NCBI RefSeq assembly: GCF_014648815.1
Contig: NZ_BMRV01000001.1
Location: forward strand, 248,001 to 312,000
Length of the DNA: 64,000 nucleotides
Reading direction: 5' to 3'
From: Streptomyces flaveolus
Lineage (GTDB): Bacteria; Actinomycetota; Actinomycetes; Streptomycetales; Streptomycetaceae
In this document: in pieces, positions 43,259-51,976 of the stretch
Position numbering within the stretch: the first letter of the stretch is position 1
How the letters are laid out: each line of letters starts with the position of its first letter
Program-made: the position numbers and the translations under genes
The notes under the pieces: model-generated
The model's database searches: none
What the model was told of the DNA's origin: nothing
What the model saw: the letters and a program-made list of their open reading frames with translations, nothing else

Positions 43259-44722
43259 ATGGGGAATGGTCACGGTGTTGAGGACACAGTGCAATGGGTC
43301 TTGCAGCCGCGCGGCGGGCCTGGAAAGCGAGGCCCTCAGCACTTCGAGCACTCGGTGCGCAAAGGGATCCGGCTTCCGGAGTACGGACATGTCCTCGGGG
43401 AGCACGCGGAGCTGCTGAATCGTATCTACCCCAGCGGAGTGGCAAGGCTGTGGGGAGCGACGCCAGCACCGTCTTGGCACACCAAGGCTTTTGCTATCCG
43501 GAACCAGAAGGTCGGGGACGAAGTCCTCTTCTACGCTGACGGGAGATTCATCGCCACGGCCCGCATCCTCGGCCTGATGCACAGCCCCGAGCTGGCTGCA
43601 GCCGTATGGGGAGCCGACGAGGGCCAGAAGACGTGGGAACACATCATCGCTCTGGGCGACATAGTGGAGGTCGACGTACCAGCGGCTCCGCTGCTCACCA
43701 AGTTGGTCAAGCAGCCGATCCTGCGCAGCCTCACCTTGATACCGGCTGACGTGCGTCAGCGACACCTGGGCCTGATGAACAGCCTGCTGGACGGGCAGAT
43801 ACCCCAGGCAGATCACCACCCTCCGGAAGAGAAGCCGGCTGCCTCCGTTCCGAGAATGCGGCGCGAGGAGTTGCTGCACGCCCTCGGGACCCTGAACACC
43901 GACATCCCGGACGAGCAGCACACGCGCGATGCGTCGCTCACACTGCTGTGGGCGGTTGGCCGACTCGTATCCGGGCAGGGCCGCCTGGCGCCCCGGGACC
44001 TCTACGCAAAGGAGATAGGTCCCCTTCTTGCGGACTTCGGGGCACCGGATGTGAACTTCACGCTGGATTACACCTTCCGGCATCTGCAGGAGTCGGGTCT
44101 CTGGCAAACCGACGGTACGAGCAACAGCGCGACGGTGGGCCTCCAGCAGGACGTCGCGAGGCTCCTTCAGAAGCCGCTCGCGCGTGCCGAGGCGATCGGC
44201 CTGTTGTGCGGCTCTTACTTTCAGGATGTCGATCAGGAAGCGCTGCTGGAGCGCGTAGGCCTCGCTGGGTACGCAAACGCCGAAGGAGCCGTGGAGGACG
44301 GGGACGGGGAACGGAAGCGCGGCGAGAGGCCGCCGGCGGGACGAGGGCGTCGGCAGGTGAACGGATCCCGCCCCGACCGTGACCCGCACCTCGCCGAACA
44401 CATCAAGCTGCTCTACAGGCACCAGTGCCAGGTGTGCGGGGAACGTCTGGAGACACGTTTCAGCCACTACAGCGAGGCTGCGCACATCCAAGGGATCGGA
44501 AGACCACATGGGGGGCCGGACAAGCTGACGAACATGCTGTGTCTTTGCCCCAACCACCATGTCCAGTTCGACAAGCTCTTCTTCTTCATCGACGAGGACT
44601 GGAATGTGCGCCGGAGCAGGGACGAGAAGTTGATCGGCGCCCTGATACGCCATCCCCAGCACGTCATCGACGAGGACTGCGTCGAGTACCACCGCGGGCT
44701 GTGCGGGCGGAGCCGGTACTGA
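43259..44722 (+). CDS. Type IV-like restriction endonuclease: EVE-like domain, sulfur-binding-domain-like region, HNH nuclease
   Basis: About 487 residues from ATG 43259 (an ATG at 43214 is also possible; no clear ribosome site). Residues ~75-150 resemble an EVE/PUA-like base reader (AIRNQKVGDEVLFYADGRFI). Residues ~200-337 match the pattern of the ScoMcrA-type sulfur-binding domain (LLWAVGRLVSGQGRL, LLADFGAP, GLW, then LLCGSYF and LLERVGL). Residues ~384-445 are an HNH nuclease: CQVC, AAHIQGIG, LCPNHHVQFDKL. Probably cuts modified DNA, phosphorothioate or methylated. Codon use is less GC-biased than its neighbours, which suggests transfer. Confidence 0.8.
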   Translation: MGNGHGVEDTVQWVLQPRGGPGKRGPQHFEHSVRKGIRLPEYGHVLGEHAELLNRIYPSGVARLWGATPAPSWHTKAFAIRNQKVGDEVLFYADGRFIATARILGLMHSPELAAAVWGADEGQKTWEHIIALGDIVEVDVPAAPLLTKLVKQPILRSLTLIPADVRQRHLGLMNSLLDGQIPQADHHPPEEKPAASVPRMRREELLHALGTLNTDIPDEQHTRDASLTLLWAVGRLVSGQGRLAPRDLYAKEIGPLLADFGAPDVNFTLDYTFRHLQESGLWQTDGTSNSATVGLQQDVARLLQKPLARAEAIGLLCGSYFQDVDQEALLERVGLAGYANAEGAVEDGDGERKRGERPPAGRGRRQVNGSRPDRDPHLAEHIKLLYRHQCQVCGERLETRFSHYSEAAHIQGIGRPHGGPDKLTNMLCLCPNHHVQFDKLFFFIDEDWNVRRSRDEKLIGALIRHPQHVIDEDCVEYHRGLCGRSRY

Positions 44723-44733
44723 ACCGACCAGGT

Positions 44734-45298
44734 CACCGTGACCGGACCAGGTACTCCGCGATCTCATTCATGCTGGCCAGGAGGTCCACCGGGTCTCGAT
44801 CGAGTTCCAGGGCGTGCTGAGTGATGACGACTCCGGCACGCCTCACCTGGGTCCCCGAGGCGAGCGGCCCTTCGCGTACACGAGATGCCCGAACGAAAGA
44901 CCGAGCGACGTGCAGTAGGCCAGCATCTGGTAGAGGTCCGAACTCGGAATTCCCTCAGATCCGGCCTGAGCGGGACTGCCTCTGCCTCGTCCAGGTGGTG
45001 GTGCGCCCGGAATCGGCAGCGCCCGCCGTACGGCCGCAAGGCTTGCCGCAGAGCCACCGGCACGAAGTCGCAGCCACCCCGCCATGACCAAGTCCGAGGT
45101 CTGCCACTTCCAGGCGTTCTCGCCCTTCGTGTCTCCGCTCTTCGGTCGCTCCATGTCCTCCTCGGTCAGAGAAAGGCTTGCGACGACGAGCTTCCACAGC
45201 TCACTGAAGTGGAGGCCGTCGGGCCGCTCGGCCAGCAGCGACCCGGCCGGTGACGAACCCCGGCGTTTCCCGCCTCGTTCCTCGTCGGTCGCGGCCAA
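44734..45298 (-). pseudogene. mcrBC scar: McrB N-terminal wing fused to frameshifted, core-deleted McrC
   Basis: Minus strand. From 45298 a TTG-started frame gives an McrB-type N-terminal domain (RPDGLHFSELWKLVV, AWKWQTSDLVMAGWL). At ~45070 McrC-like sequence begins in another frame (FVPVALRQALRPYGG, HHHLDEAEAVPLRPDL), jumps frame at ~44953 to GIPSSDLYQMLAYCTSLGL / GHLVYAKG, and again at ~44864 to RRAGVVITQHALEL...NEIAEYLV, stop at 44734. The DAKYK nuclease core expected between RPDL and DLYQ is missing. All AAA+ GTPase sequence is gone. Non-functional remnant. Confidence 0.8.
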
Positions 45299-45940
45299 AG
45301 CGATCAGTCCTCACCTCTCCCTGCTCCACTCGCCCGGCTCGATCTGCCAGGTTCCGGAAGCCCGGGATGTGGGTCGTGTGCGGGAACTGATGGGAGGCCA
45401 GCACTACGTGAGTATCAGGGCAGTCGTCGCCCGGGCGATAGTAGTGGTGGACACCAGGTGATGAGGCGCCCGACTCGTCTGGCCCCTCCCGGGCCGCCGT
45501 CACGGAACCTTCACGATCAACGGTATTCCCCCACTCCGACGGCCCGGTCGGCCCGAGGCTCGTGCGCGCAACGCGGCTCGCCGTACGTATAGTTGGCTGG
45601 AAATCGACAGCACGTGCGGACGGGGGACCGGTGTAGGTCAAGGAGTTGAGGCGATGTGACGTCGCGTCGGTGCGGCTCCTGCCCGCATCCCCGTCCTCGG
45701 CCGGGCCCGCCCGGCCTCGTCCCGGATACCACAGCGGGGCGCACGAGCGATGGGTTCGCGACGAACTCGGATTGCTGACGGACCATGCAACAAGCGGGGT
45801 CTTCTCGCACGTCAGGGTGATTAGCATGAGCCGTACGTGGACGGAAGATCGCCCTCCTGTTGGCTGACCTCTCGCCCGGCCCGCGGCTGCTTCGTGCCGC
45901 CACCCGATTCCCCTGCTCTCACCGACCGAGGGACCGCTCC
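45299..45940. other. Intergenic region before the conservon, no gene seen
   Basis: 642 bp. Frames on the minus strand here are Arg/Pro-rich shadows. The region ~45560-45860 likely holds the conservon promoter (ACGTATAGTTGG at 45584-45595 is AT-rich and -10-like), but no start site can be fixed. Confidence 0.4.
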
Positions 45941-47743
45941 ATGCCAGTGCCTGCTTCGCCCAGCCAGCACCGACCGGCGGCGGCGCCGCGCACCTCGTCC
46001 GCCGTACGGCCGGCCGTGCTGGTGACGAGCGCCGCCGTCGGCGGCGCGACGGTCGCCCTGGCACCGTCCGACGCCTTCACGTGGGTCCTGGCCGTGGTGG
46101 TGGTCGCCTGGGTGTGCGTGGCCGTCAGCGTCCTCGTCGCCCACCGGCTGGTCCACCGGGCCCGTGGCGCGGCCGCCGAGCGGGAGTCGGAGAACGGCCG
46201 CCTGCGGGCCGAGGCGGCCCGGCTGTCGGTCGAGATCTCGCACCTGGCCGGCCTGACGCTGCCCGCCGTGGCCGAGCGGCTGCGGGAGGGCACGAGCGCG
46301 GCCGAGGTACTGGCCACCGTGCCGCCGCCGTCCGACCCGCAACTGCAGCGGCTGACGCACACGTTCGCCGCGGTCGTCGAGGAGGACGCGCGACGGGTGG
46401 CCGCCCTGGACGCCGAATACCGCGCGCTGCGCGGCGAGATGGACCAGGCGGCGGCCGAGCACGAGCGCTTCGTGAAGGAGACGCTGCCCGCCGCGGTCGC
46501 CCGGCTGCGCGAGGGCCGGTCCGCCGACACCGTGCTCGCCGAATCCGAGCTGCCCCGGCTGCCGGAGCTGCGTGTCCCGGCCGAATCGTTCATCCGCGAA
46601 CTCGCCCACAGCGAGCGGCGCGCCGCCGCGGCACAGGCCGCCTCCGCCAAGGCGCTCAGCCGCGTCCAGGCCAAGGCCGTGCGCATGCTCGCCGACCTGC
46701 GCGACATGCAGGAACGGCACGGCGAAGAGGTCTTCGGCGACCTGCTGAAGCTGGACCACAGCACCTCCCAGCTCGGCCTGATGACCGACCGGCTGGCGCT
46801 GCTCATGGGCGGCAGGTCCAGCCGCGCCTGGAACAAGCCGATCGTGATGGAGAGCATCCTGCGCGGTGCCGTCGGCCGCATCGCCGCCTACCAGCGGGTG
46901 CGCCTGCACTGCTCCACCCGCGCCGCGGTGTCCGGCTTCGCCGCCGAGGGCGTGATGCACCTGCTCGCCGAGCTGATGGACAACGCCGCGAACTTCTCCC
47001 CGCCCATCGACGAGGTGCACGTCTACGTCGAGGACCGCAGCGCCGGCATCGTCGTCACCATCGAGGACAGCGGTCTGAAGATGGCCGACGCGGCGATGCG
47101 CCGTGCCGAGGAGGCCGTGACCGGCCGCGTCACCGACCTCGCCTCGCTGCAGGGCACCCGGCTCGGCCTGGCCGTGGTGGGACGGCTCGCGGTGAAGTAC
47201 GGCATCAGCGTCAACTACCGCCCCTCCTCCCGCGGCGGCACCGGCGTCGTCGTCCTGCTGCCCCTGCATCTGCTCGCCCAGCAGCGCGAGGTGGTCCCGC
47301 ACCGGACGGCCCCCCGGCCCGAGGCCATGCCGGCGGCGCTCGCGCCCGCGCCGGTGCCCGAGGCCACCGAGCGCCCCGCAGCCCCGGCACTGCCCGCGGC
47401 CACCGAGCGCCCCGCGGCGGCGGCACTGCCGGCAGGCAGCGAGCCCCTCGCCGCACGGCCCGAGCCGCCCGAGCTGCCCGGGCAGCGACGCCACCGGCGG
47501 CCCGAGGGCACCACACCGAACGGCCTGCCGGTCCGGGCCCCGGGCCGCACCATGGCCGAGGCCGAACGCGAACGCGAGCAGCGCCACTCGGCGTCCGGAC
47601 AGACCGGTGACACACCGCCGGCCCGGCGCCCGGCACGCGACGCGGGCGCGCGGTTCGGCGCCTTCCACCGCGCACGGCAGTCCGCGGACGGTAGCGCCGG
47701 ACCGGCTGCCCGGCCCGGATCCGAGCCGCCCGCGGCTCCGTAG
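45941..47743 (+). CDS. cvnA: Conservon sensor-kinase-like protein CvnA
   Basis: 600 residues. Two N-terminal helices (PAVLVTSAAVGGATVAL and WVLAVVVVAWVCVAVSVLV), a long coiled/HAMP-like stretch, then a histidine-kinase-type ATPase: N box MHLLAELMDNAANFSPP, G1 VTIEDSGLKM, and TRLGLAVVGRLA. A Pro/Ala-rich tail of ~150 residues follows. In conservons this protein anchors the Roadblock, DUF742 and GTPase partners at the membrane. ATG at 45941 with GAGGG upstream. Confidence 0.92.
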   Translation: MPVPASPSQHRPAAAPRTSSAVRPAVLVTSAAVGGATVALAPSDAFTWVLAVVVVAWVCVAVSVLVAHRLVHRARGAAAERESENGRLRAEAARLSVEISHLAGLTLPAVAERLREGTSAAEVLATVPPPSDPQLQRLTHTFAAVVEEDARRVAALDAEYRALRGEMDQAAAEHERFVKETLPAAVARLREGRSADTVLAESELPRLPELRVPAESFIRELAHSERRAAAAQAASAKALSRVQAKAVRMLADLRDMQERHGEEVFGDLLKLDHSTSQLGLMTDRLALLMGGRSSRAWNKPIVMESILRGAVGRIAAYQRVRLHCSTRAAVSGFAAEGVMHLLAELMDNAANFSPPIDEVHVYVEDRSAGIVVTIEDSGLKMADAAMRRAEEAVTGRVTDLASLQGTRLGLAVVGRLAVKYGISVNYRPSSRGGTGVVVLLPLHLLAQQREVVPHRTAPRPEAMPAALAPAPVPEATERPAAPALPAATERPAAAALPAGSEPLAARPEPPELPGQRRHRRPEGTTPNGLPVRAPGRTMAEAEREREQRHSASGQTGDTPPARRPARDAGARFGAFHRARQSADGSAGPAARPGSEPPAAP

Positions 47744-47822
47744 TCCCCACCCCTTCCCGTACGGCGTCCGGAGCGACGGCGCCCCTTCCCGCTCGAGCTC
47801 ATGAGATAGGAGGAACGGGCCG

Positions 47823-48281
47823 GTGGCCGGTCAGCCGGGCACCACCGTCCCATCACCCATCATGCAGACCACCGACAACAGCCTCAGCTGGCTCCTGCAG
47901 AATCTCCTGGACCAGACCCCCGGCGCCCGCCACGCCCTGGTCCTGTCCCGGGACGGCCTGAAGCTCTGCTGGAGCGAGCACCTGACGCTCGACCAGGCCG
48001 ACCAGCTGTCGGCGATCTGCTCCGGCATCCAGGCCCTCGCCCAAGGGGCCTCCATGGAGTTCGGCGACGGCACCGGCGGGGTCCGGCAGTCGATGACCGA
48101 GTTCCACGGCGGCCTGCTGTTCATCGTGGAGGCCGGCGAGGGGGCGCACCTCGCCGTCGTCGCCGGGGAGGACGCCGATCCCGGAGTGGTCGGCCACCAG
48201 ATGACGGAGCTGGTCGAGCAGATCGGCGAGCACCTGCGGGCCGAGCCGCGGGACCAGGCCAGGGCGAACGGCACCGCGTGA
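47823..48281 (+). CDS. cvnB: Roadblock/LC7 protein CvnB
   Basis: 152 residues of the Roadblock/LC7 fold: WLLQNLLDQTPGARHALVLSRDGL and the later GGLLFIVEAGEGAHLAVVAG. It acts as a GTPase-regulating partner in the conservon complex. GTG at 47823 with AGGAGG upstream; an ATG at 47862 would remove a disordered leader. Stop and next start overlap (GTGATG). Confidence 0.9.
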   Translation: MAGQPGTTVPSPIMQTTDNSLSWLLQNLLDQTPGARHALVLSRDGLKLCWSEHLTLDQADQLSAICSGIQALAQGASMEFGDGTGGVRQSMTEFHGGLLFIVEAGEGAHLAVVAGEDADPGVVGHQMTELVEQIGEHLRAEPRDQARANGTA

Positions 48282-48634
48282 TGCGCAAGCCCGTCGACAC
48301 GGGTGATCCCGACCGGCTCTACACCGTCACCCGTGGCCGGAGCCGTGCCGACGAGTCCTTCGACCTGGTCACCCTCGTCGTCAGCGAGAGCGGACCGGTG
48401 CCGGGGATGCAGTCGGAGCTCGCCCGGATCCTGGAGATGTGCCGGCACCCCACGGCCGTCGTCGAGATCGCCGCGGAGCTCGGACTGCCGGTCACGGTGG
48501 TGCGGATCCTGCTCGGCGATCTGCTGGACACGGGCCGCATCACCGCCCGCCACCCGCGCGCGGCCCGGTCCGTCGCCTCCCTGCCTGATTCCGCCCTACT
48601 CCAAGAGGTGCTCCATGGGCTCCGCAACCTCTGA
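48281..48634 (+). CDS. cvnC: DUF742 protein CvnC
   Basis: 117 residues of the DUF742 family: RLYTVTRGRSR at the start and MCRHPTAVVEIAAELGLPVTVVRILLGDLLDTG as a winged-helix-like core. ATG at 48281 shares its A with the cvnB stop; the GTG at 48278 is an alternative that adds one residue. Its end overlaps cvnD by 20 bp. Confidence 0.9.
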   Translation: MRKPVDTGDPDRLYTVTRGRSRADESFDLVTLVVSESGPVPGMQSELARILEMCRHPTAVVEIAAELGLPVTVVRILLGDLLDTGRITARHPRAARSVASLPDSALLQEVLHGLRNL

Positions 48635-49232
48635 GCTGCCCTCCCACCGCACACCGCTGAACGACACCGCGGAGACCGGTCTGAAGATCGTCGTCGTGGG
48701 CGGATTCGGCGTCGGCAAGACGACCCTGGTCCGCTCGGTGAGCGAGATCCGGCCGCTCAACACCGAGGAGGTGATGACGCAGGCCGGCGTGGGCGTCGAC
48801 GAGACCGGTGCGGTGACGACGAAGACCACCACGACGGTCGCGTTCGACTTCGGCCGGATCACCCTCAACGACCGCATGGTGCTGTACCTGTTCGGAGCGC
48901 CCGGTCAGGAGCGCTTCTGGTTCCTGTGGGACCGGCTGTTCTCGGGAACGCTGGGTGCCGTGGTCCTCGTGGACACGCGGCGGATGGACGACTCCTGGTA
49001 CGCGATAGACAGGCTGGAGCACCACCGCACGCCCTTCGTGGTGGCCGTGAACCGGTTCGACGACGACACCGTCCGCTACTCCCTGGACGAGATCCGCCAG
49101 GCGCTCGCCCTGCCCGCGCACGTGCCGATGGTCGACTGCGACGCGCGGGTCAGGCAGTCCGGCAAGGACGTCCTGCTCACCCTCGTCAACCACCTGCACG
49201 ACCTGGCCATCGCCCAGGAGGCGACACTGTGA
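48615..49232 (+). CDS. cvnD: Conservon small GTPase CvnD
   Basis: 205 residues. P-loop GGFGVGKTTLV, switch-II motif FGAPGQERFWFLWD and the base-specificity motif NRFDDD are present. It resembles MglA/Ras-like GTPases and cycles with CvnB/CvnC in conservon signalling. ATG at 48615 overlaps cvnC; the P450 gene overlaps its stop by 4 bp. Confidence 0.92.
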   Translation: MGSATSELPSHRTPLNDTAETGLKIVVVGGFGVGKTTLVRSVSEIRPLNTEEVMTQAGVGVDETGAVTTKTTTTVAFDFGRITLNDRMVLYLFGAPGQERFWFLWDRLFSGTLGAVVLVDTRRMDDSWYAIDRLEHHRTPFVVAVNRFDDDTVRYSLDEIRQALALPAHVPMVDCDARVRQSGKDVLLTLVNHLHDLAIAQEATL

Positions 49233-50491
49233 CCGACTCCGGCTACCCCTCCGCGCCGTCGGCGCCCCCGGGCTGCCCCGCCCACGCCGGGGCGGTGCGC
49301 CTCGGAGGGCTCGAGTACCAGCAGACCCCGGCGCAGCTCTACCGCGCGCTGCGCCGGGAGCACGGTCCGGTAGCGCCGGTCCTGCTCGACGGCGACATCC
49401 CCGCCTGGCTGGTGCTGGGCTACTCCGAGGTCACGTACGTGACCAGCCATGACGAGCTGTTCGCGCGCGACTCGCGGCGCTGGAACCAGTGGGACGCCAT
49501 CCCGCCGGACTGGCCGCTGCTGCCCTTCGTCGGGTACCAGCCGTCGGTGCTCTTCGCCGAGGGCGAGGAGCACCGGCGGCGGGCCGGGGTGATCACCGAG
49601 GCGTTGGAGGGGGTCGACCAGTTCGAGCTGTCCCACGACTGCCTGCTCATCGCCGACGAACTCATCGCCCGGTTCGCCGGCAGCGGCCAGGCGGAGCTGA
49701 TGGCCGACTACGCGCACGCCCTGCCGATGCGCACCGTGGTGCAGATGTGCGGGATGCCGACCTCGGGCGAGGACACCCGCCGGCTCGTCGACGACCTGCG
49801 GATCTCCCTGGACGCGGGCGAGGGCGACGACCCGGTGGCGGCGTACGGACGCGTGGGGGAGCGGCTGCGGCAGCTGGTGAAGGACAAGCGGGCCGTCCCC
49901 GGCCCGGACGTCACCTCGCGCATGCTGGCGCACCCGGCGGGCCTGACGGACGAGGAGGTCGTCCAGGACCTGATCTCGGTGATCGCGGCGGCGCAGCAGC
50001 CGACCGCGAACTGGATCTGCAACACGCTGCGGCTGCTGCTGACGGACGAGCGGTTCGCCGTGAACGTGTCGGGCGGCCGGCTCAGCGTGGGCGAGGCGCT
50101 CAACGAGGTGCTGTGGCTGGACACGCCGACGCAGAACTTCATCGGGCGGTGGGCGGCACGGGACGTCCAGCTCGGCGGCCGGCAGATCCGGGCCGGTGAC
50201 TGCCTGGTGCTGGGGCTGGCGGCGGCCAACACCGACCCGCAGATCTGGCCGGAGGGGCACGTGGGCGCGGAGAACGCCGCGCACCTGTCGTTCAGCAACG
50301 GCGAGCACCGCTGTCCCTATCCCGCTCCCCTGCTCGCGGACGTGATGGCGCGGACGGCGGTCGAGACGCTGCTGGAGCGGCTGCCCGACCTGGTGCTGGC
50401 GGTGGACCCGGAGGAGCTGACCTGGCGGCCGTCGATCTGGATGCGCGGGCTGTCGGCGCTTCCGGTGCGGTTCACACCGGTGGTGCAGTAG
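49229..50491 (+). CDS. cvnE: Conservon cytochrome P450 CvnE, CYP157-like, ExxR arginine replaced
   Basis: 420 residues. The heme loop is intact (FSNGEHRCPYPAPLLA, Cys ~362). The K-helix ExxR motif reads E293-V-L-W296, so the arginine is tryptophan, and the I-helix lacks the usual A/G-G-x-D/E-T-T (AAAQQPTAN instead). The CYP157 family of Streptomyces conservons is known to lack canonical ExxR; this looks like a member. Catalysis may be altered or absent. GTG at 49229 overlaps the GTPase gene. Confidence 0.88.
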   Translation: MTDSGYPSAPSAPPGCPAHAGAVRLGGLEYQQTPAQLYRALRREHGPVAPVLLDGDIPAWLVLGYSEVTYVTSHDELFARDSRRWNQWDAIPPDWPLLPFVGYQPSVLFAEGEEHRRRAGVITEALEGVDQFELSHDCLLIADELIARFAGSGQAELMADYAHALPMRTVVQMCGMPTSGEDTRRLVDDLRISLDAGEGDDPVAAYGRVGERLRQLVKDKRAVPGPDVTSRMLAHPAGLTDEEVVQDLISVIAAAQQPTANWICNTLRLLLTDERFAVNVSGGRLSVGEALNEVLWLDTPTQNFIGRWAARDVQLGGRQIRAGDCLVLGLAAANTDPQIWPEGHVGAENAAHLSFSNGEHRCPYPAPLLADVMARTAVETLLERLPDLVLAVDPEELTWRPSIWMRGLSALPVRFTPVVQ

Positions 50492-50499
50492 CGCGAGTT

Positions 50500-50522
50500 C
50501 CGGGCCCGTGACCAGGGCCCGG
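50500..50522. terminator. Bidirectional terminator between the two P450 genes
   Basis: CCGGGCCC (50500-50507) pairs with GGGCCCGG (50515-50522) over a 7-nt loop, 9 bp after the cvnE stop and 41 bp after the convergent P450 stop. Confidence 0.75.
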
Positions 50523-50562
50523 ATTCCGGCGTGGACCGGCGAGTGGGACGGGCAGCTACGGG

Positions 50563-51789
50563 TCAGTCCCGCACGGGGGTGAAGCGCACCGGGAGGCTCT
50601 GCGGTCCCCGGGTGAACACGCCCTGCTCGGCGGGTTCGAAGCCGTCGGCGAGACGCACGTCGGGCATGGCGTCGAGGAGCTGGCCGACGCCGGTCTCCAC
50701 CTCCGCCTTGGCCAGCAGCGCGCCGACGCAGAAGTGCCGGCCGAGCGCGAAGGCGAGATGGTCGGCGGCGGCCGAGAAGGCGGTCGTGGTGGTGAGGTCG
50801 TCGCGGAATATGTCGAAGCGGTCGGGGTCTCGGTAGCGGCTCTCGTCACGGTTGGCCGCACCGATCAGACAGGTGACGGTGGCACCCGCGGGTACGGTGC
50901 CGCCGCTGAGCGTCACCTCCGTCGCGGACTGCCGCATGATCATGTGAACGGGCGGGGTGAACCGCAGGGTCTCGGCGAAGGCGCGCGGGATCAGCGAGCG
51001 GTCCGCACGGACGGCGGCGAGCTGGTCGGGGTGGAGCAGCAGGTTCGCGAAGATGCCGGCGATGGCCTTGTCGGTGGTCTCGCCGCCGGCGGCGAGCAGC
51101 AGGCTGCAGAACGCCTTGACGTCCTCGTCGCTCATCCGCACCCCGTCGACCTCGGCGGCGCACAGCGCGGACAGCAGGTCGTCGCCCAGGTTCTCGCGGC
51201 GCTCCCGGATGATCGGCAGCATGTACTCGGCGAACTCCACCCGGGTCCGCTCGCCGGCCGCCGTCACCTCGGGGTCGCCCGAGAGGTTCCCGAGGAAGGC
51301 GATGACGGCCGTGTACCAGCGGTGGAAGCGGGAGTGGTCGGCCTTGTCCAGGCCCAGCATGTCGGCGATGACGTTGACCGGGAAGCGGGTGGCGTAGTCC
51401 GTGACCAGGTCGGCGGAGCCGGTGTGCCGGAAGGCGTCGATCAGCTCGCGGGAGTTGCGCTCGATCACGGGCAGGAACTTCTGCTCCAGGTCGCTGCCGC
51501 GGAAGGCGGGGGCGACGAGCGCCCGGCGCACGGCGTGCTCCCGCCCGCTGAGCTGGAGGATCGTCTTGCCGTGCACCGGTTCGATCTGCCAGGCGTAGTT
51601 GTCCGTGGTGAACTCGCCGGCCTTGTCCTTGAAGACGCGCTCGACGTCCTCGTAGCGCGAGACGATGTAGCTCTGCGTCGCCTCGTGCCAGATGAGGGGC
51701 GCGGTCTCCCGCATGACCCGGTAGGCGGGGTAGGGATTCGCCGCGAACTCGGGCGAGAGGATGTCGGGCACCTGCTGGGCGGTGGACAT
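50563..51789 (-). CDS. Cytochrome P450 (canonical)
   Basis: 408 residues with all P450 landmarks: I-helix LLLAAGGETTDKAIAG, ExxR in FAETLRFTPPVHM, and heme loop FALGRHFCVGALLAKAE. Unlike the neighbouring conservon P450 it should be catalytically complete. It faces cvnE tail-to-tail, whereas conservon P450 pairs usually lie in tandem, so joint function is uncertain. ATG at 51789 with GGGAG upstream. No ferredoxin gene is adjacent. Confidence 0.92.
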   Translation of the reverse strand: MSTAQQVPDILSPEFAANPYPAYRVMRETAPLIWHEATQSYIVSRYEDVERVFKDKAGEFTTDNYAWQIEPVHGKTILQLSGREHAVRRALVAPAFRGSDLEQKFLPVIERNSRELIDAFRHTGSADLVTDYATRFPVNVIADMLGLDKADHSRFHRWYTAVIAFLGNLSGDPEVTAAGERTRVEFAEYMLPIIRERRENLGDDLLSALCAAEVDGVRMSDEDVKAFCSLLLAAGGETTDKAIAGIFANLLLHPDQLAAVRADRSLIPRAFAETLRFTPPVHMIMRQSATEVTLSGGTVPAGATVTCLIGAANRDESRYRDPDRFDIFRDDLTTTTAFSAAADHLAFALGRHFCVGALLAKAEVETGVGQLLDAMPDVRLADGFEPAEQGVFTRGPQSLPVRFTPVRD

Positions 51790-51820
51790 GGGGCTCCCAG
51801 GATCGTGACTTGGTGTACCG

Positions 51821-51844
51821 CACAAGGTTATTGATCAACCATCA
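51821..51844. promoter_or_regulatory. Palindromic operator candidate upstream of the P450 gene
   Basis: TTGATCAA (51831-51838) is centred in GGTTATTGATCAACC, ~40 bp upstream of the minus-strand P450 start and in the divergent region with the membrane protein gene. Confidence 0.4.
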
Positions 51845-51976
51845 GTTGCGACAGAGCGTCCGGGGGCCGACTGTGCCGACGGTGACAGGAGGGAGCCCGG
51901 GTGACCTCCGGCGGCTGACGTTCCGTAGTCTCCTGGCTGTTTCGCGCGACACCCGGTGCAGGAGGAAGCAGACCGC

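Noticed and set aside
45201..46064. 287-codon minus-strand ORF before the conservon
   Set aside because: Arg/Pro-rich and overlaps the mcrBC scar and cvnA start in the wrong frame.
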